The notes below the pieces were generated by a model that had not been told where the DNA came from, did no database searches, and saw nothing but the letters and a program-made list of their open reading frames with translations. A stretch of DNA of 64,000 nt from NCBI GenBank assembly GCA_964501335.1, contig CAZCTC010000036.1, positions 12,908-76,907 on the forward strand, read 5' to 3'. The position numbers and the translations under genes are program-made. This document shows, one piece after another, positions 8,717-19,400 of this stretch (the first letter of the stretch is position 1; each line of letters begins with the position of its first letter). This stretch comes from CAZCTC01 sp964501335 (GTDB lineage Bacteria; Chloroflexota; Anaerolineae; B4-G1; SLSP01).

Positions 8717-10297
8717 ATGATACCATCGGAAAAAGAAACCATCCACGCTCAGTCTCCACCTGCAAAAGAAATGCGGGACATACACAGCCGGTCACATTCC
8801 GAACAGGAAAACAGCCAGCCAGATTCCGACTGCCTGCCACCCCCCATCCCAGAAAATATCCTCCCGGCCCATCTACTCGACGCCATCAACCAGGCCGTCC
8901 TCGCCGCCGACACTCAAGGCCTTATCATCTACAGCAATCGCTACACCGAAATCCTTTTCCACACCGCCATCGCGGAACTACAGGGGCGCAAACTGGCTGA
9001 CCTGCCGCTGCGGATCCCCCTCCCGGAATCCCCGGACCAAAAACGACATACCGAAATAGAATTTCAAAATGCCGCCGGGGCAACCTCACTCTACCGCATC
9101 AGCGACACCCCGTTTCTGAATTCAGCCGGCCACCACGCCGGTTGGATTCGCACCATCGACGACATCACCGACAGCGCCGTAGATCACAAGCGCCGCCGCC
9201 AGACCGAAGCCGATCTCAAAGCCAGCCAGCACCGCATGCAGGCCATCTTCGACAATGCCCTCGATGCCATCCTGCTGCTGGACAATCAGGGCCGCCTGAT
9301 CGAAGTCAATCCTGCCGCCTGTAAACTCACCGGCTATTCCCATGCCGCCCTGCTGGATCATGCCCTCCAGGAATTCATCGTCTCCGATCTCTCCCCTTCG
9401 GCCCACATGTTGTGGGAACTCTTGATGAAAAAAGGAGAAGCCACCGGAGAATATCGCTTGCGCCGCCAGGACAACAGCCAGGCCTGGGTCGAATATCACG
9501 CCGTCGCCAATATCGCCCCCGGCCTGCATCTGATCGTCCTCAATGACACCACGGGGCGCAAACTGGCCGAAGAAACCCTGGCCCGTCAGGCTCACGAACT
9601 GGCCCGCTCCAATGCCGATCTCGAACAGTTCGCCTACATCGCATCCCACGACCTCCAGGAACCCCTGCGCATGGTCAGCAACTACGTCCAGCTACTGGAA
9701 CGCCGTTACAAAGATCGCCTGGATACCGAAGGCCTGGAATTTATCACCCATGCAGTAGACGGGGCCCGCAGAATGCAAAAAATGATCCAGGACCTGCTGG
9801 CCTATTCCCGGGTCCAGACCCGCGGCAATCCCTTCACCCGGGTAGACCTGGAAAAAACCCTCGATCAGGCACTGGCCAACCTCGATCTGGCCATTGAAGA
9901 AAACCAGGTCCAACTGACCCGCGAACCGTTGCCCACACTCTATGCCGATCCGTTACAGATCCAACAACTCTTCCAAAATCTCATCGGCAATGCCATCAAA
10001 TTCCACAGCACCACCCCGCCCCATATCCACATCAGCGCCCACCAGGAAACCAACGAATGGCGCTTTGCCGTTCATGACAACGGAATCGGCATTCCCACCC
10101 AATCGATCTACCGGCTCTTCACCCTTTTCCAACGCCTGAACAGCCGGCAGGAATATCCCGGCACCGGCATCGGCCTGGCCATCTGCAAAAAAATCGTCGA
10201 ACGTCATGGCGGTCACATCTGGGTAGAATCTCAACCCGGTCAGGGTTCTACATTCTATTTCACCCTTCCACTTAACATGGAACACCACAAGGAATAA
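8717..10297 (+). CDS. PAS-PAS sensor histidine kinase (phytochrome-like kinase core)
   Basis: Soluble sensor kinase of 526 residues with no membrane segment. Domains: PAS ~50-155, PAS ~168-282, HisKA with phospho-acceptor in IASHDLQEPLRMV (His ~310), HATPase with N-box LIGNAIKFHS, G1 HDNGIGIP and G2 GTGIGLAICKKIV. The SHDLQEPLR H-box is the type found in phytochrome-class kinases that pair with small Rcp1-like receivers, and just such a receiver follows 6 bp downstream. The ligand is unknown. No strong ribosome-binding site precedes ATG 8717. It opens the 12-kb signalling run to 20878. Confidence 0.9.
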   Translation: MIPSEKETIHAQSPPAKEMRDIHSRSHSEQENSQPDSDCLPPPIPENILPAHLLDAINQAVLAADTQGLIIYSNRYTEILFHTAIAELQGRKLADLPLRIPLPESPDQKRHTEIEFQNAAGATSLYRISDTPFLNSAGHHAGWIRTIDDITDSAVDHKRRRQTEADLKASQHRMQAIFDNALDAILLLDNQGRLIEVNPAACKLTGYSHAALLDHALQEFIVSDLSPSAHMLWELLMKKGEATGEYRLRRQDNSQAWVEYHAVANIAPGLHLIVLNDTTGRKLAEETLARQAHELARSNADLEQFAYIASHDLQEPLRMVSNYVQLLERRYKDRLDTEGLEFITHAVDGARRMQKMIQDLLAYSRVQTRGNPFTRVDLEKTLDQALANLDLAIEENQVQLTREPLPTLYADPLQIQQLFQNLIGNAIKFHSTTPPHIHISAHQETNEWRFAVHDNGIGIPTQSIYRLFTLFQRLNSRQEYPGTGIGLAICKKIVERHGGHIWVESQPGQGSTFYFTLPLNMEHHKE

Positions 10298-10303
10298 ACT
10301 GTT

Positions 10304-10750
10304 ATGGAAACCATATGGAACGACGCTCCTATCGAAATTTTGCTGGTCGAAGATAACCCTGGCGATATCCAGCTCACCCGCGAAGTCTTCAAAGAAGCAA
10401 AAATACCCACCCATCTCCATGTGGTAGAAGATGGTCAATCCGCCATCGACTTCCTCTATCATCGACAGAACTACATCAATGCCCCTCGCCCCGATCTCAT
10501 CCTGTTGGATCTGAACCTGCCCAAGAAAAACGGACTGGAAGTTCTGGCTGAGATCCGTACCGATTCCCTGTTTCGGACCATCCCGATTATCATCCTCACC
10601 ACCTCTCAATCTGAAAAAGACATCCTCAAAAGCTATCAACTCCAGGCCAATTGCTTTATCACCAAACCCTTTGGCCTGGAAGAATTCATTGCCGTCGTCC
10701 AGGCCATTCGTGATTTCTGGCTCACCATCGTACAACTTCCATCGCACTAA
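10304..10750 (+). CDS. Single-domain response regulator, Rcp1 family
   Basis: 148-residue stand-alone receiver. Acidic pair in LLVEDNPGD, phospho-acceptor in ILLDLNLPKKNG, Thr in ILTTSQ and Lys in FITKPFG are all present. The insertion HRQNYINAPRPD before the acceptor strand is typical of Rcp1-type partners of phytochrome-like kinases. It has no output domain, so it probably relays phosphate from the kinase at 8717-10297 to another protein, possibly the receiver-bearing hybrid downstream. Confidence 0.92.
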   Translation: METIWNDAPIEILLVEDNPGDIQLTREVFKEAKIPTHLHVVEDGQSAIDFLYHRQNYINAPRPDLILLDLNLPKKNGLEVLAEIRTDSLFRTIPIIILTTSQSEKDILKSYQLQANCFITKPFGLEEFIAVVQAIRDFWLTIVQLPSH

Positions 10751-10763
10751 GGCTGTTAACGAA

Positions 10764-10807
10764 AATTTATATAGTTAACCCGCTTCGAGGGTTAAACCAT
10801 ATAAATT
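10764..10807 (+). terminator. Stem-loop between response regulator and hybrid kinase
   Basis: AATTTATAT and GTTAACCC pair with GGGTTAA and ATATAAATT around a GCTTCGA-type loop. There is no T-run on the + strand, so it may be a processing or stabilising hairpin, not a full terminator. It ends 22 bases before the next ATG. Confidence 0.45.
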
Positions 10808-10829
10808 CAAGGAACTCTAAGGAACCATC

Positions 10830-13800
10830 ATGGACCGTCGGCCAATCAATCTGCTGTTGATCGAAGACAATCCCGGCGATGCTCGCCTCTTCCGGGAGCA
10901 GTTAACCGACCCTCAATCTCTAAATCAAACTTATAAAATCACCTGGGTAACCACCCTGACGGCCGGAATCAACACCCTGACCGGGCAGCCGGTCGATGTC
11001 ATCCTGTTAGACCTCTCACTGCCCGACAGCCAGGGATTGGAAACCTTCAACAAAATGCACGAAGCGGCCCCCAAAATCCCCCTGCTTGTCCTGACCGGCC
11101 TCTCCGACGAAAATCTGGCCCTGGAGGCGGTAAGCAAGGGGGCGCAGGATTATCTCGACAAAAACGACATCACCCCCACCCTGCTCAATAAAGCCATCCG
11201 CTATGCCATCGAACGCCAAAAAGCCGAAACGGCCCTCTACCACCGCGAACGACGATTCCGGGCCCTGCTGGAAAACATCTCGGATACCATCTTGATCCTC
11301 GACCCGCAAGGCAAAATCCAATACCTGACACCTTCCATCCAAACCCTGCTGGGCTATGCCCCCGAAACCCTGCTGAACACCGAAATCTACCCCTTGATCC
11401 TTCCGGAAGATCAGGCCAAATTCCGCCAGGCCCTTACCACCTTGCATCAGGTGCGCTCCCTGCGCCAGGTCATCGAATTACGCATCCAACGAGAAAACGG
11501 CACGATTCAGACCCTGGAAGGTGTTATCCAGAACCAGATGCAAGATCCGGCCGTCGCCGGCTTCATCATCACCCTCCGCGACATCACCCTGCGGAAACGG
11601 GCCACCGAAGCCCTGACCCATTCCCGCGATTTCCACCTTTCGCTGCTGGAAAACTTCCCCACCCCGATCTGGCGCTCCGGACTGGACGCCAAATGCAACT
11701 ACTTCAACCGGGCCTGGCTGGACTTCACCGGCGTCCCCCTGGATCAACAATGGGGAGACGGCTGGCTGGAAACGCTCCATCCCGCCGAACAAAAAAGATA
11801 TCTGGAAAGCTACCTCCAGGCGTACCATACCCGTCAACCCTTCGAATTTGAACATCGGCTCCGCCACCGTGACGGAGAATACCACTGGATGGTAAACATT
11901 GCTTATCCCTTCAACGACCTGGAAGGCGAATTTGCCGGCTATCTGGGATCACTTTACGACATCACCGAACGTAAAAAGACCGAAGAACAGCTCCGGGCCA
12001 GTGAAGAACGCTTCCGCACCCTGGTGGCCTCGCTAGGGGATGTCGTTTTCACCCTCGACCACCGTCGTCGGTTCACCGGCATCTATGGTCCATTCGAAGA
12101 ACATTTCCAACTCAACCCCGCCCGGGCCCTCGGTCACACCCTGGAAGAAATCTTCCCCCAACAACCGCTCACCCCGCATCAGGAAGCCTATAACCGCGCC
12201 CTGGCCGGTGCCACGCGGAGTTACGAATGGGCCATTCCCAATGGACAGAGTTCCCGCCAGTATCAAATCACCCTCTCGCCGCTACGCGATTGTCGAAATC
12301 AGGTCGAAGGCGTCGTCGGCATCATCCACGATATCACCAACCTCAATCAAACCCTGGAAGCCCTGCGGCGGGAACGGGACCTGGTCGCGCGCATCATGGA
12401 AACCAGCCCCATCGGAATGCTCCTGCTGGACCCCCAGGGCAACATCACCTTCACCAACATCCACGCCGAAACCGTGCTGCGCCTGCCCCCCGGCCCCGAC
12501 CATCGCCCGCAACTGGTGGGCAGCCTGCGCCAGATCCTGACCCAAACCCTGGCACAAAACCACCCCCTCTACAACTATCGCACCACCCTCGAAACACTGG
12601 GCGGCACCATCCAGATCGTCCTGCATGCCGCCCCCATCTTTGACGCGGCCGACAAAATCGAAGCCCTGGTCGTCATGGTCGAAGATATCACCGAACAAAT
12701 CCGGGCGGAACAAACGCTCCGCGCCAGTGAAAAGACCTTCCGCGCCCTCTTTGACGGCATCAACCAGGTGATCTTCATCTGTGATACTGAAGGAAAAATT
12801 CTGGTCGCCAACGAAAAAACCTGTCAGAGATTGAATGGCAGCGAAGCGGAGCTGATAGGCTCCAATGTCTTCGACCGATTGCCGCCTGCCGTTGCCCGGT
12901 ATCGCCGGCAAAAAATGCGGGAAGCCATCGAATCCCACCGTTCCCTGCGGTTCGAAGACTTCAACAATGAAGTCTACCTGGAAAGCTATGTCAACCCGCT
13001 GCCCGACGCCGACGGGTGCATCACTCGCGTGGCCATCTTTGGATTTGATCTCACCGAACACCGCAAAACCCTGCAATCCCTGCGCGAACGCGAAGCCCGG
13101 CTGCGCGCCATCACCGAAAATGCCCCCGATTTCATCCTGAAACTTAGCCCGGAGGGAAAAATCACCTTTGTCAATCGAGTCTTCCCGGGACGCACCACCC
13201 AGGGACTCATCGATCAGTCGATCTACACCTACGTGCCGCCGGAATATCACACACTGATCCAAACCAGCCTGGAACAGGCGCTGACATCCAAAGAGACCCA
13301 CGAATTTGAAGTTCAAACCTACGACGAAAATGACGGCCGTCGGTGGTATCGGATCCGCATGGGAGCAATTAACGAAGAACAATTCCCGGGAGTGATCGCC
13401 ATGGCGTCCGATATCACCCACCAGAAAAAACTTTCTGAAAACCTGGCCCGGGAAGCCGCCGCCAATGCCGCCATCGCCGATCTGGGTCCCTTGCTGCTCA
13501 GCAACCCCTCACCCGACCTGCTATCCGAAAAGATCCTGAGCTGCGTCTGCCGGCTCACCACCAGTACCACCGCCATGACCGGCTATCTCCATCCGGGAAG
13601 CCAGGAACTGACAACCTATGCCTATACCACGCTGCCCGAAACGCCCCATTGTATCCGGTCCACCCGCAACACCCCGTCGCCCGCCTGGCGCTGGATTCTG
13701 GACCATCCCCAACCCGTACTCAGCAACCATCCCGCCACTGAAATTCCATCCCTGAAACTACCTCCCAGCCATCCGGCCATCGACCGCCTGCTGTCGGTCC

Positions 13801-16406
13801 CGATTGACCTGGACACCACCCGCATGGGCCAGCTGGTCCTGATCAATGCCGAACGGGACTACACCGCTCAAGATATGGCCTTGATCAAACGGCTGGGCAT
13901 GCTCTATGCCCTGGCCTTACAACGTTATCAGGCTGAAACCGCCTTCAAAGACAATGAAGAAAAACTCCGCAATTTCATCCAGCAATCGCCCAGCGGCATC
14001 ACCTACACGGATGAAAAAGGGATGGTGCTGGAATGGAATCCCAGCATGGAAAAAATCAGCGGCCTCTCCCGACAGGCCGCGCTGACCTACACCATCTGGG
14101 ATATTCAACAATATCTGGGCACACAGGATGAGGAAATTGAAGATATACGCCAACGGTTAAAGGAGTTCTACCACACCGGTGAGGCCAAATTTCTCAACCA
14201 TACCAGCGAAAGAAATTTCAAACTTCCAACCGGAGAACTTCGAATTCTCCAGTCCCGGGTCTTCAAAATTGAAACCAGTCGGGGTTACATGGCCGGCGGG
14301 ATTCTCCAGGACATCACGGAAGAAAAACAAATCGAACTCAAACTGCGGGAAAGTGAAGAAAAGTTCCGCCAGATCACCGAAAACATCCAGGAAGTCTTCT
14401 GGATTCGCGATGTCGTCACCCAGAAGATGCTCTACATCAGCCCGGCCTTTGAAACCATCTGGGGTTACTCGGTGGAATATTTCCATGAACATCTGGACCT
14501 TTGGTGGGAAAGTATCCATCCTGACGACCGGGAACAACTCCGCTTTACCTTCAATGCCGGCGATCAACAGGGATTCGAATACCGTATCCGCCGCGCCGAT
14601 GGAGAAATCCGCTGGATCTTCATCCGTGCCTTCCCGATCATGGACCAGGCCAATCGGGTCTATCGCATTGCCGGACTGGCCAAAGATATCACCCAGCGCA
14701 AACAAAGAGAACTGGCCGCTGAGGAAAGTCTGCAACATCAAATCGCCCAACAAACCGCACTGGCCGAACTAACCGACCTGCATTTACAGTCGGCAAAAGA
14801 ACTCACCTCCATGCTGCAAAAAATGAGCGAAATCAGTGCTCAGGCCCTGAACTGCTCCCGCGTGCTGATCTGGCGTCAGCCTCTGGACGAACCGGATGCC
14901 ATCGAAATCCTGAACTGTTACGATTCCCGCCGGCAATGCCATCAGGAACTGCCGAAAATTCCCCGTACCGCCATCGAAAACTATTATCAACAGCTCATCA
15001 CCAGCCACACCCTGGTCACTCAGCAAGACGCCTTGAGCACCGAACTCATCCGGGCCGGATGGGCCGCCCCCGACATGCTTGCCTCCCTCAACGTCCAGAT
15101 CCGACTGGAAGGCCAGATGATCGGCGGCCTCAGCCTCCACTGGACCACGCCCGGCAAAGATCTCAAACGAGATTACGGCTTTGCCCACTCCCTTGCCGGC
15201 CTGATTGCCCTGATGCTTGAAGCTGCTACCCGGGTCAGTGCCCAGGAAGCCCAGCGCGATTCCGAACACCGCCTGAAAGATATCATCAGCTTCCTGCCGG
15301 ACGCCACTCTGGCCATCGATATGAAAGGCCGCATCGTCATCTGGAATCACGCCATGGAAGAACTTACCGGGATCAAAGCCGATAACATCTTATATCACAA
15401 CGATTATGAATACGCCGTCCCCTTTTACGGCTATCCCCGGCCATTGCTGGTCAACCTGGCCTTGAACCCGGATCCCGAATTTGAAAAACTCTATCCCCTC
15501 TTCCATCAAGAAAACCAAACGCTGACGGCTGAAGCTCATTTTGAAAAGCTGCGCCCCGGCGGGCTCTATCTCTGGATCAAAGCTGCCCCACTCTACAACA
15601 CGCAAGGACAAAAAATCGGCGCCATTGAAACGATCCGCGATATCTCCAGCCACAAACATGCGGAGCACGCGCTCTCCGAAACCGCCCAGAAACTCCATGC
15701 CACCAACCACCAACTGGAAGACTACACCCATAAACTCGAAGCCACCAATCAGCTCAAGGAACTCTTCATCGATATCCTGCGGCACGATCTCCTCAATCCC
15801 CTGTCCGTCATTGATGGATTCGCCGATCTCCTGTTGGAATCTCCCACCAATCCCGATGAACAAAAAGCCGCCCTCGCCATCAAAAGCAGCGTCATCCGCC
15901 TCATTGAAATGATCGAAAACGCCACCCTCTACGCCCGGCTGGAAAATGTGACCGACCTGCCCCGCATAACCCAAAACCTGGAAAATATTCTCATGAAAGC
16001 CGGCCAGGAAATCCAACCGTTCCTGGAACGTAAACAAATCCAGCTCTACTACCAGGAAATCCACCCCCTGTTCATCCCCACCCATCCTTTGATCGAACAG
16101 GTCTTCATCAATCTGTTAAGCAACGCCGCAAAATATTCCCCGGTCGGCCGTTCCATTGAAGTCGGACTTCAGCAGAAGCCCGAAAGTTATTGTGTCTACG
16201 TTAAAGACTGGGGCAACGGCATTGCCGACCAGGACAAATCCTTTATCTTCGATCGCTTTACCCGTGCCGACCGCCATGGAGTCAAAGGCAGTGGTCTGGG
16301 ATTGGCCATTGTAAAACGGATCACCGAACTCCACGGAGGTCGTGTATGGGTCGAAAACAACCCGGAAGGGGGAAGTATCTTTTTTGTCGAATTACCTAAA
16401 AACTAA
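10830..16406 (+). CDS. Giant receiver-PAS(9)-GAF(2) hybrid histidine kinase
   Basis: 1858-residue cytosolic kinase. Order by residue: receiver 1-125 (acceptor in ILLDLSLPDSQG); PAS at ~136, 264, 390, 523, 632 and 752; GAF ~875-1030; PAS ~1040; PAS ~1173; GAF ~1307-1470; PAS ~1476; HisKA ~1640-1700 with His in DILRHDLLNPLSV; HATPase ~1750-1858 with LLSNAAKYS, DWGNGIAD and GSGLGLAIVKRI. Most PAS units begin with the linker type SEExFRxL. The receiver at the N-terminus, not C-terminus, suggests that it takes phosphate from the upstream kinase/receiver pair and modulates its own kinase. AAGGA precedes the ATG. Signals sensed are unknown. Its last 23 bases overlap the next kinase gene. Confidence 0.92.
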   Translation: MDRRPINLLLIEDNPGDARLFREQLTDPQSLNQTYKITWVTTLTAGINTLTGQPVDVILLDLSLPDSQGLETFNKMHEAAPKIPLLVLTGLSDENLALEAVSKGAQDYLDKNDITPTLLNKAIRYAIERQKAETALYHRERRFRALLENISDTILILDPQGKIQYLTPSIQTLLGYAPETLLNTEIYPLILPEDQAKFRQALTTLHQVRSLRQVIELRIQRENGTIQTLEGVIQNQMQDPAVAGFIITLRDITLRKRATEALTHSRDFHLSLLENFPTPIWRSGLDAKCNYFNRAWLDFTGVPLDQQWGDGWLETLHPAEQKRYLESYLQAYHTRQPFEFEHRLRHRDGEYHWMVNIAYPFNDLEGEFAGYLGSLYDITERKKTEEQLRASEERFRTLVASLGDVVFTLDHRRRFTGIYGPFEEHFQLNPARALGHTLEEIFPQQPLTPHQEAYNRALAGATRSYEWAIPNGQSSRQYQITLSPLRDCRNQVEGVVGIIHDITNLNQTLEALRRERDLVARIMETSPIGMLLLDPQGNITFTNIHAETVLRLPPGPDHRPQLVGSLRQILTQTLAQNHPLYNYRTTLETLGGTIQIVLHAAPIFDAADKIEALVVMVEDITEQIRAEQTLRASEKTFRALFDGINQVIFICDTEGKILVANEKTCQRLNGSEAELIGSNVFDRLPPAVARYRRQKMREAIESHRSLRFEDFNNEVYLESYVNPLPDADGCITRVAIFGFDLTEHRKTLQSLREREARLRAITENAPDFILKLSPEGKITFVNRVFPGRTTQGLIDQSIYTYVPPEYHTLIQTSLEQALTSKETHEFEVQTYDENDGRRWYRIRMGAINEEQFPGVIAMASDITHQKKLSENLAREAAANAAIADLGPLLLSNPSPDLLSEKILSCVCRLTTSTTAMTGYLHPGSQELTTYAYTTLPETPHCIRSTRNTPSPAWRWILDHPQPVLSNHPATEIPSLKLPPSHPAIDRLLSVPIDLDTTRMGQLVLINAERDYTAQDMALIKRLGMLYALALQRYQAETAFKDNEEKLRNFIQQSPSGITYTDEKGMVLEWNPSMEKISGLSRQAALTYTIWDIQQYLGTQDEEIEDIRQRLKEFYHTGEAKFLNHTSERNFKLPTGELRILQSRVFKIETSRGYMAGGILQDITEEKQIELKLRESEEKFRQITENIQEVFWIRDVVTQKMLYISPAFETIWGYSVEYFHEHLDLWWESIHPDDREQLRFTFNAGDQQGFEYRIRRADGEIRWIFIRAFPIMDQANRVYRIAGLAKDITQRKQRELAAEESLQHQIAQQTALAELTDLHLQSAKELTSMLQKMSEISAQALNCSRVLIWRQPLDEPDAIEILNCYDSRRQCHQELPKIPRTAIENYYQQLITSHTLVTQQDALSTELIRAGWAAPDMLASLNVQIRLEGQMIGGLSLHWTTPGKDLKRDYGFAHSLAGLIALMLEAATRVSAQEAQRDSEHRLKDIISFLPDATLAIDMKGRIVIWNHAMEELTGIKADNILYHNDYEYAVPFYGYPRPLLVNLALNPDPEFEKLYPLFHQENQTLTAEAHFEKLRPGGLYLWIKAAPLYNTQGQKIGAIETIRDISSHKHAEHALSETAQKLHATNHQLEDYTHKLEATNQLKELFIDILRHDLLNPLSVIDGFADLLLESPTNPDEQKAALAIKSSVIRLIEMIENATLYARLENVTDLPRITQNLENILMKAGQEIQPFLERKQIQLYYQEIHPLFIPTHPLIEQVFINLLSNAAKYSPVGRSIEVGLQQKPESYCVYVKDWGNGIADQDKSFIFDRFTRADRHGVKGSGLGLAIVKRITELHGGRVWVENNPEGGSIFFVELPKN

Positions 16407-19400
16407 TCCACCGGAAGCGGAAAACATTTTCCGCTCTCTGGCCGAAAATTCCACGGACGCTATCATCACCACCGACGAAGAAGGGCTGATCGTCTTCTGG
16501 AATCCTGCCGCCGAAAATCTTTTTGGCTATCCAGCTGCCGAAATTCTCGGCCGCTCCTTTTCCCTACTGATTCCAGAACGGCTGCGCCAACCCCAAATCC
16601 AACTGCTGCACAAGGCCCGCGCAGCCGGCGGCTTATCGCAGGGACGCGTCAACACGGCCCCCGGCTGGGGCCTGCACAAAGAGGGACGCGAAATCCCGGT
16701 CGAAAATTCTCTGGCGGCCTGGAAAACGGGGGAAAAGCTCTTCTTCTCCATGATGATCCGTGATATAACGGCCCGAGTCATCGCTGAAGAAGGCCTCAAA
16801 AAAACGTCCCAGACCCTGGAAACCTTAATTCAGGCTTCCCCCCTGGCCATCATTACCATCGACCTGCAACAAGAGATCACCCTCTGGAATCCCGCCGCGG
16901 AACGGATCTTCGGGTGGAAAGCCACGGAAGTCTTGCATCAAAAGCCTCCCTTTATCCCCCAGGAATCCCTGCCCCAGGCATGGCAAATTCAAAAACGGGC
17001 CTTCACCGGCGAACTCTTTTCCGGCATCGAAATGCCCCTGACCCATCGCAATGGAACCCGCCTGGAAATCAGCGTCTCCATCGCCCCGCTTCTCAATACG
17101 GAAGGTAATCCCTATGGCATGATGGCCGTGCTTACCGACATCACCGAACGCAAAAACGCCGAACTCCGGCTGCGCCGCTATGCCGATGAACAGGCCACGC
17201 TGTACGCAGTCGCGGCGGCGGCCGCCGCCGATCTCGATCTCGATCGGCTCTTCGATGCCGTCCTGGACACCATCCAACCGATGTTCCATGCCGACTGCGC
17301 CTGGATTGTACTCGCCGGCCCGCAACCTCAACTCGCAGCCGCTCGAGGCGTCGCTCCGGAAAAAATCCTGGCCGCTCACCAGGAAAGCACCTGCCGCTAT
17401 TTTCTCAGATTGCAATCCAACCCTACCAGTTCAACCAGCTTCACGGTCACCACCAGCTGCGATTGCACAGCAGAAAAACTTCAACTCCTGGCGCCTTTAC
17501 AATCCCACATCTGCATCCCCCTCACCACCCGGGGACAATTGTTAGGCTTACTGCATCTCGCCAGTTACACCGCTCACCCCACTACAGGCGAAGATGAGAT
17601 CCTGCTCAGCGCGATCGGCCAGCAAATTGGAATGGCCATGCACAATGCCCAACTCTATCAAACTGCCCGCCAGAAAAAACAGCTCCAGCTCCTCAGCGAA
17701 TTCGGACAGGCGCTGGGCACCACCCTCGATCCAGAAAAAGCCACCGAAATTACCCTGCAACGCATAGCCCAGGCCTTAAACACCCCCCAGGGAATCTTCA
17801 TTCAATATCAAAACAGCGAGGTGGGAGCCATTTTAACCCTGGAAGGTCACTGGATCTATCCAGAACAGGAAAACGGCCCCTCACCGCTGCCCATCGACGA
17901 GCTCCAACCTTTCCATGAATTTATCGAACACCTCATCCACAACAACTGCCACCAGGCCTTTTCCACCTCCACACTCCTCCCCCATCTCCATAAACTCTCC
18001 TCCCCCATCCCCTGGGAAAACCAAACTCTGGTGGTCCCCATCTGGAGCAACGAATTTCTGACCGGCATATTAATCCTGGGAGGACGGAAAGGAGATCGCC
18101 CCTTTACTGAAGAAGAACAAACCCTGGCCCAAATTGCAGCCAGCAACGCCGGTCAGGCCATCCGCAACGCCCGCCTCTATCGCCAGAGCTGCCAGCAATC
18201 GGCCCGCCTGGCCGCCCTTAATGCCATCAGCGCCGCCGCAGTCTCCTCCCTGGAGCCCGACACCGTCTTACAACACATTCTGGAACAAACCTGCCAGGCC
18301 CTCAATGCCCTGGAAGGTTCCATTCTCTTGCAAGATCCCCTCACCCGGGAACTGGTCTTCCGTTATACCTTGAAAAACCAGGCCGATCTGCTCCAGGGGC
18401 AGCGGCTGGCCCCCGGCATCGGCGTGGCCGGCTGGGTGATAGAACATGGCCAATCCATTCGGATTCGCCATGCCCTGCAGGATCCCCGGTTCTACCGGGC
18501 CATCGATCTTATCTCAGGGCACACCACCCATTCCATGATCTGTGCTCCTATCAAACGCCCCCGTGGACATATCGTAGGCGTCATCGAAATCGTCAATAAA
18601 CGGGAAGGCGAATTCAGCCCCGAAGATCTCAGTCTGCTGGAAGCCGGCGCCGGCATCGTCGCCGTAGCCATGGAAAACGCCAGCCTCTACAGCGCTACCC
18701 GCGCCCGCGCCGCCGAGCTGGAGCAGCTCAACGAAATCAACCTGGCCCTCACCTCCAACCTGGATTTCACCGCCGTCATCAACGTCGCCCTCACTCAAGT
18801 CCAACGCCTGTTCAAAGCGCAAAGCGCCAACCTGCTCCACCCTGATCCCCAAACCAACGAACTGAATCTGGTCCAGGGACTGATCCAAAGCAAACTGCAG
18901 CAACAGTTTATAAGCTGGCACCTGCCGTCCCACCAGGAGCTTACAAACTGGGTTGCGAACCAACATCAGGCGGTTCTGATCCCGAATCTGCAGGAACGCC
19001 CGTTATTCCCGCTCATCCAACCGCTGTTAAACTATGATCCCCACACAGTCATGTTCGCTCCCTTGATGATCCAGGATCAATGCCGGGGCATCCTGAGCGT
19101 TACCCACGCGGATCCCCAGGCTTATACCCAAAACGATCTACACATCTTGCAGGCCGTCGCCTCCACCCTCACCGTAGCCCTGGAAAACGCTCAACTCTAC
19201 GCCGAATTGAAAACCCTGCTGCGTGAACGAGAACAGGCGCAGTTTCATCTCATCCAGACAGAAAAAATGGCCGCACTGGGACGCCTGGTCGCTTCCATCG
19301 CCCACGAAATCAACAATCCCTTGCAATCAGTCCAGGGCTGCCTCACGCTGGCCGAAGAAGAACTGGCGTCGCTCCCCCCGCCGAACGCCTACTTCCACAA

